Source of the DNA: Rhynchopus euleeides | Lineage: Eukaryota > Euglenozoa > Diplonemea > Diplonemida > Diplonemidae | Length of the DNA stretch: 64,000 nucleotides | Assembly (NCBI GenBank): GCA_963210315.1 | Contig: OY723273.1 | Coordinates: 2,284,322-2,348,321, forward strand | Direction: 5' to 3' | Part shown: positions 59,758 through 64,000 of the stretch, piece by piece | Position numbering within the stretch: the stretch's first letter is position 1 | Layout of the letters: each line of letters opens with the position of its first letter | Notes under the pieces: model-generated | Databases searched by the model: none | Seen by the model: the letters and a program-made list of their open reading frames with translations, nothing else | Told to the model about the DNA's origin: nothing | Position numbers and translations under genes: made by a program

Positions 59758-60628
59758 AACCCGCAAACCCGCAAACCCGCAAACCCGCAAACCCGCAAAC
59801 CCGCAAACCCGCAAACCCGCAAACCCGCAAACCCGCAAACCCGCAAACCCGCAAACCCGCAAACCCGCAAACCCGCAAACCCGCAAACCCGCAAACCCGC
59901 AAACCCGCAAACCCGCAAACCCGCAAACCCGCAAACCCGCAAACCCGCAAACCCGCAAACCCGCAAACCCGCAAACCCGCAAACCCGCAAACCCGCAAAC
60001 CCGCAAACCCGCAAACCCGCAAACCCGCAAACCCGCAAACCCGCAAACCCGCAAACCCGCAAACCCGCAAACCCGCAAACCCGCAAACCCGCAAACCCGC
60101 AAACCCGCAAACCCGCAAACCCGCAAACCCGCAAACCCGCAAACCCGCAAACCCGCAAACCCGCAAACCCGCAAACCCGCAAACCCGCAAACCCGCAAAC
60201 CCGCAAACCCGCAAACCCGCAAACCCGCAAACCCGCAAACCCGCAAACCCGCAAACCCGCAAACCCGCAAACCCGCAAACCCGCAAACCCGCAAACCCGC
60301 AAACCCGCAAACCCGCAAACCCGCAAACCCGCAAACCCGCAAACCCGCAAACCCGCAAACCCGCAAACCCGCAAACCCGCAAACCCGCAAACCCGCAAAC
60401 CCGCAAACCCGCAAACCCGCAAACCCGCAAACCCGCAAACCCGCAAACCCGCAAACCCGCAAACCCGCAAACCCGCAAACCCGCAAACCCGCAAACCCGC
60501 AAACCCGCAAACCCGCAAACCCGCAAACCCGCAAACCCGCAAACCCGCAAACCCGCAAACCCGCAAACCCGCAAACCCGCAAACCCGCAAACCCGCAAAC
60601 CCGCAAACCCGCAAACCCGCAAACCCGC
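59758..60628 (+). repeat. 8-bp tandem array (CCCGCAAA)n, array 2, ~109 copies
   Basis: An 871-bp run of the same 8-bp unit in the same orientation as array 1, between spacer copies 1 and 2. Confidence 0.97.
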
Positions 60629-61515
60629 ACTAGAAATATAAGCACCCGTGTCGAACCATCCTGCGTCATAGCACAGGTGCAGTGAGGAATGCCGTCTCGT
60701 CTCCGGAGTGACCTCTAGCACCGGTGGATTTGTTGCTAACCTGTGGCGGCCTTGTTGACTGGTGCTGCAGTACACGGGTCGGCGGGCCGTGGCCCGGCGG
60801 TGGCGGTCGGCCGCTCCGCGTCGGGGCGCTTCGCGCCCCTCCTCTCCGCCTGGCCTCCCGCCACCGCCGGGCCACGGCCCGCCGACCCGTGTACTGCAGC
60901 ACCAGTCAACAAGACTGCCACACAGGGCTGCAGGCATCATGTTCAGGCGTAAGCACCCGTAAGCACCCGTCAGTAGTCTGACTCTTCTCAAGAACTCACA
61001 GGGTCATTGTACACCTGTGAGGTCACCCGCATACCTACGTGCTGGTGCCATATGAGAAGTTAGCAGGGGCAGGGGTGGGATAGTACTGACGTGGGTGAAA
61101 AGTGGGGTTTTTGCCCAGACCCCCCCAAAATGGCCACTTTCTGCAGGAAAATCCAAAATTTAGTCACCCAAGTAAATCATGAAAAATTTCACCAAACATG
61201 TCTGTGTCACGTGTGGAGTCATTTCCGGAGTCAGTGCGTCACACGGTGCCATCGGACGACCACGGAAACGGAGCAGAGGGTCCAGCAAAAAAATACCCCA
61301 TCCTGGGCAAAATGGCCATTTTCCTAAGGAAAATCCAAAAATGAGTCACGCAAGTAAATAATTAAAATTTGCGAACCAAATTTTGGGCTCCAATCTGGGG
61401 CTGTTTCCGGAGTCCGTGCGTTTCACGGTGTATCTGGACCACCTCCGAAACATAGCAGAGTTAGTGCATGCAGTCTCGCAGTTTTTTGACCCCCCTACCC
61501 GCAATACAGTATAAT
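60629..61515 (+). repeat. 887-bp spacer, copy 2
   Basis: It is colinear with copy 1 at an offset of 1758 bp. I found four substitutions relative to copies 1 and 3: 60728 (G to A), 61161 (C to T), 61223 (A to T) and 61240 (G to C). The hairpin lies at 60743-60921. Confidence 0.95.
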
Positions 61516-62850
61516 AACCCGCAAACCCGCAAACCCGCAAACCCGCAAACCCGCAAACCCGCAAACCCGCAAACCCGCAAACCCGCAAACCCGCAAACCC
61601 GCAAACCCGCAAACCCGCAAACCCGCAAACCCGCAAACCCGCAAACCCGCAAACCCGCAAACCCGCAAACCCGCAAACCCGCAAACCCGCAAACCCGCAA
61701 ACCCGCAAACCCGCAAACCCGCAAACCCGCAAACCCGCAAACCCGCAAACCCGCAAACCCGCAAACCCGCAAACCCGCAAACCCGCAAACCCGCAAACCC
61801 GCAAACCCGCAAACCCGCAAACCCGCAAACCCGCAAACCCGCAAACCCGCAAACCCGCAAACCCGCAAACCCGCAAACCCGCAAACCCGCAAACCCGCAA
61901 ACCCGCAAACCCGCAAACCCGCAAACCCGCAAACCCGCAAACCCGCAAACCCGCAAACCCGCAAACCCGCAAACCCGCAAACCCGCAAACCCGCAAACCC
62001 GCAAACCCGCAAACCCGCAAACCCGCAAACCCGCAAACCCGCAAACCCGCAAACCCGCAAACCCGCAAACCCGCAAACCCGCAAACCCGCAAACCCGCAA
62101 ACCCGCAAACCCGCAAACCCGCAAACCCGCAAACCCGCAAACCCGCAAACCCGCAAACCCGCAAACCCGCAAACCCGCAAACCCGCAAACCCGCAAACCC
62201 GCAAACCCGCAAACCCGCAAACCCGCAAACCCGCAAACCCGCAAACCCGCAAACCCGCAAACCCGCAAACCCGCAAACCCGCAAACCCGCAAACCCGCAA
62301 ACCCGCAAACCCGCAAACCCGCAAACCCGCAAACCCGCAAACCCGCAAACCCGCAAACCCGCAAACCCGCAAACCCGCAAACCCGCAAACCCGCAAACCC
62401 GCAAACCCGCAAACCCGCAAACCCGCAAACCCGCAAACCCGCAAACCCGCAAACCCGCAAACCCGCAAACCCGCAAACCCGCAAACCCGCAAACCCGCAA
62501 ACCCGCAAACCCGCAAACCCGCAAACCCGCAAACCCGCAAACCCGCAAACCCGCAAACCCGCAAACCCGCAAACCCGCAAACCCGCAAACCCGCAAACCC
62601 GCAAACCCGCAAACCCGCAAACCCGCAAACCCGCAAACCCGCAAACCCGCAAACCCGCAAACCCGCAAACCCGCAAACCCGCAAACCCGCAAACCCGCAA
62701 ACCCGCAAACCCGCAAACCCGCAAACCCGCAAACCCGCAAACCCGCAAACCCGCAAACCCGCAAACCCGCAAACCCGCAAACCCGCAAACCCGCAAACCC
62801 GCAAACCCGCAAACCCGCAAACCCGCAAACCCGCAAACCCGCAAACCCGC
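61516..62850 (+). repeat. 8-bp tandem array (CCCGCAAA)n, array 3, ~167 copies
   Basis: A 1335-bp run of the same 8-bp unit in the same orientation, between spacer copies 2 and 3. Confidence 0.97.
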
Positions 62851-63737
62851 ACTAGAAATATAAGCACCCGTGTCGAACCATCCTGCGTCATAGCACAGGT
62901 GCAGTGAGGAATGCCGTCTCGTCTCCGGAGTGACCTCTAGCACCGGTGGGTTTGTTGCTAACCTGTGGCGGCCTTGTTGACTGGTGCTGCAGTACACGGG
63001 TCGGCGGGCCGTGGCCCGGCGGTGGCGGTCGGCCGCTCCGCGTCGGGGCGCTTCGCGCCCCTCCTCTCCGCCTGGCCTCCCGCCACCGCCGGGCCACGGC
63101 CCGCCGACCCGTGTACTGCAGCACCAGTCAACAAGACTGCCACACAGGGCTGCAGGCATCATGTTCAGGCGTAAGCACCCGTAAGCACCCGTCAGTAGTC
63201 TGACTCTTCTCAAGAACTCACAGGGTCATTGTACACCTGTGAGGTCACCCGCATACCTACGTGCTGGTGCCATATGAGAAGTTAGCAGGGGCAGGGGTGG
63301 GATAGTACTGACGTGGGTGAAAAGTGGGGTTTTTGCCCAGACCCCCCCAAAATGGCCACTTTCTGCAGGAAAATCCAAAATTCAGTCACCCAAGTAAATC
63401 ATGAAAAATTTCACCAAACATGTCTGTGTCACGTGTGGAGTCATATCCGGAGTCAGTGCGTGACACGGTGCCATCGGACGACCACGGAAACGGAGCAGAG
63501 GGTCCAGCAAAAAAATACCCCATCCTGGGCAAAATGGCCATTTTCCTAAGGAAAATCCAAAAATGAGTCACGCAAGTAAATAATTAAAATTTGCGAACCA
63601 AATTTTGGGCTCCAATCTGGGGCTGTTTCCGGAGTCCGTGCGTTTCACGGTGTATCTGGACCACCTCCGAAACATAGCAGAGTTAGTGCATGCAGTCTCG
63701 CAGTTTTTTGACCCCCCTACCCGCAATACAGTATAAT
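62851..63737 (+). repeat. 887-bp spacer, copy 3
   Basis: It is colinear with copy 1 at an offset of 3980 bp and identical to it at all four positions where copy 2 differs. The hairpin lies at 62965-63143. Confidence 0.95.
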
Positions 63738-64000
63738 AACCCGCAAACCCGCAAACCCGCAAACCCGCAAACCCGCAAACCCGCAAACCCGCAAACCCGC
63801 AAACCCGCAAACCCGCAAACCCGCAAACCCGCAAACCCGCAAACCCGCAAACCCGCAAACCCGCAAACCCGCAAACCCGCAAACCCGCAAACCCGCAAAC
63901 CCGCAAACCCGCAAACCCGCAAACCCGCAAACCCGCAAACCCGCAAACCCGCAAACCCGCAAACCCGCAAACCCGCAAACCCGCAAACCCGCAAACCCGC
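63738..64000 (+). repeat. 8-bp tandem array (CCCGCAAA)n, array 4, cut by window end
   Basis: At least 263 bp of the same 8-bp unit; the array continues past the window. Confidence 0.97.

Noticed and set aside
59588-63994. Long frames crossing arrays 2-4 and the spacers
   Set aside because: They arise from the same stop-free repeat read into hairpin-containing spacer. The spacer portions differ in frame from copy to copy and lack motifs.

Overview
The window is nuclear DNA from a GC-rich microbial eukaryote. The evidence is spliceosomal introns, mitochondrial-type PGAM5 and ADCK2-like proteins, a giant type I membrane protein and long satellite arrays. Eight introns were placed by restoring conserved protein sequence across gaps. 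They are 43-89 nt long, all begin GTATG and all end in AG. All five genes I can support are on the + strand, and each has a pyrimidine-rich stretch ending in AG shortly before its first ATG. That would fit spliced-leader trans-splicing (a diplonemid or other euglenozoan is one possibility) or 5' UTR introns; the species cannot be fixed from this sequence.

Positions 1-14.8 kb hold no gene I can support. This part is a repeat landscape: homopolymer C/G runs, a dispersed and locally tandem repeat of about 190 bp, and between 4.37 and 11.7 kb a nested set of foldback (long inverted repeat) elements linked by AT-rich tracts of palindromic TACATGTA-like words. The largest foldback (6813-10980) has arms of about 1.05 kb. 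Its loop carries a 710-bp non-autonomous hAT-like transposon with a 15-bp terminal inverted repeat and a perfect 8-bp target duplication.

Positions 14.8-43.4 kb are the gene cluster: (1) a 4-exon gene for a cell-surface protein of about 6,850 residues, with a signal peptide, 30 Calx-beta-like repeats, 45 small cysteine-rich repeats in a three-module pattern, one transmembrane helix and a proline-rich tail; (2) a PGAM5-like mitochondrial phosphatase; (3) an unrecognised 209-residue protein; (4) a 5-exon ADCK2/UbiB-family atypical kinase; (5) a two-exon ferrochelatase of the cysteine-rich bacterial type. Genes 2, 4 and 5 probably all act at mitochondrial membranes; gene 1 acts at the cell surface.

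Positions 43.9-64.0 kb are satellite DNA. A 32-bp satellite (about 337 copies, 10.8 kb) keeps perfect phase and has nested higher-order repeats of 1216 and 3616 bp. It abuts arrays of an 8-bp repeat (CCCGCAAA; G-rich strand TTTGCGGG) that are interrupted three times by an 887-bp spacer. Each spacer contains a GC-rich hairpin and a diverged 182-bp dimer. The huge open frames across the 8-bp arrays come from a stop-free repeat and are not genes.
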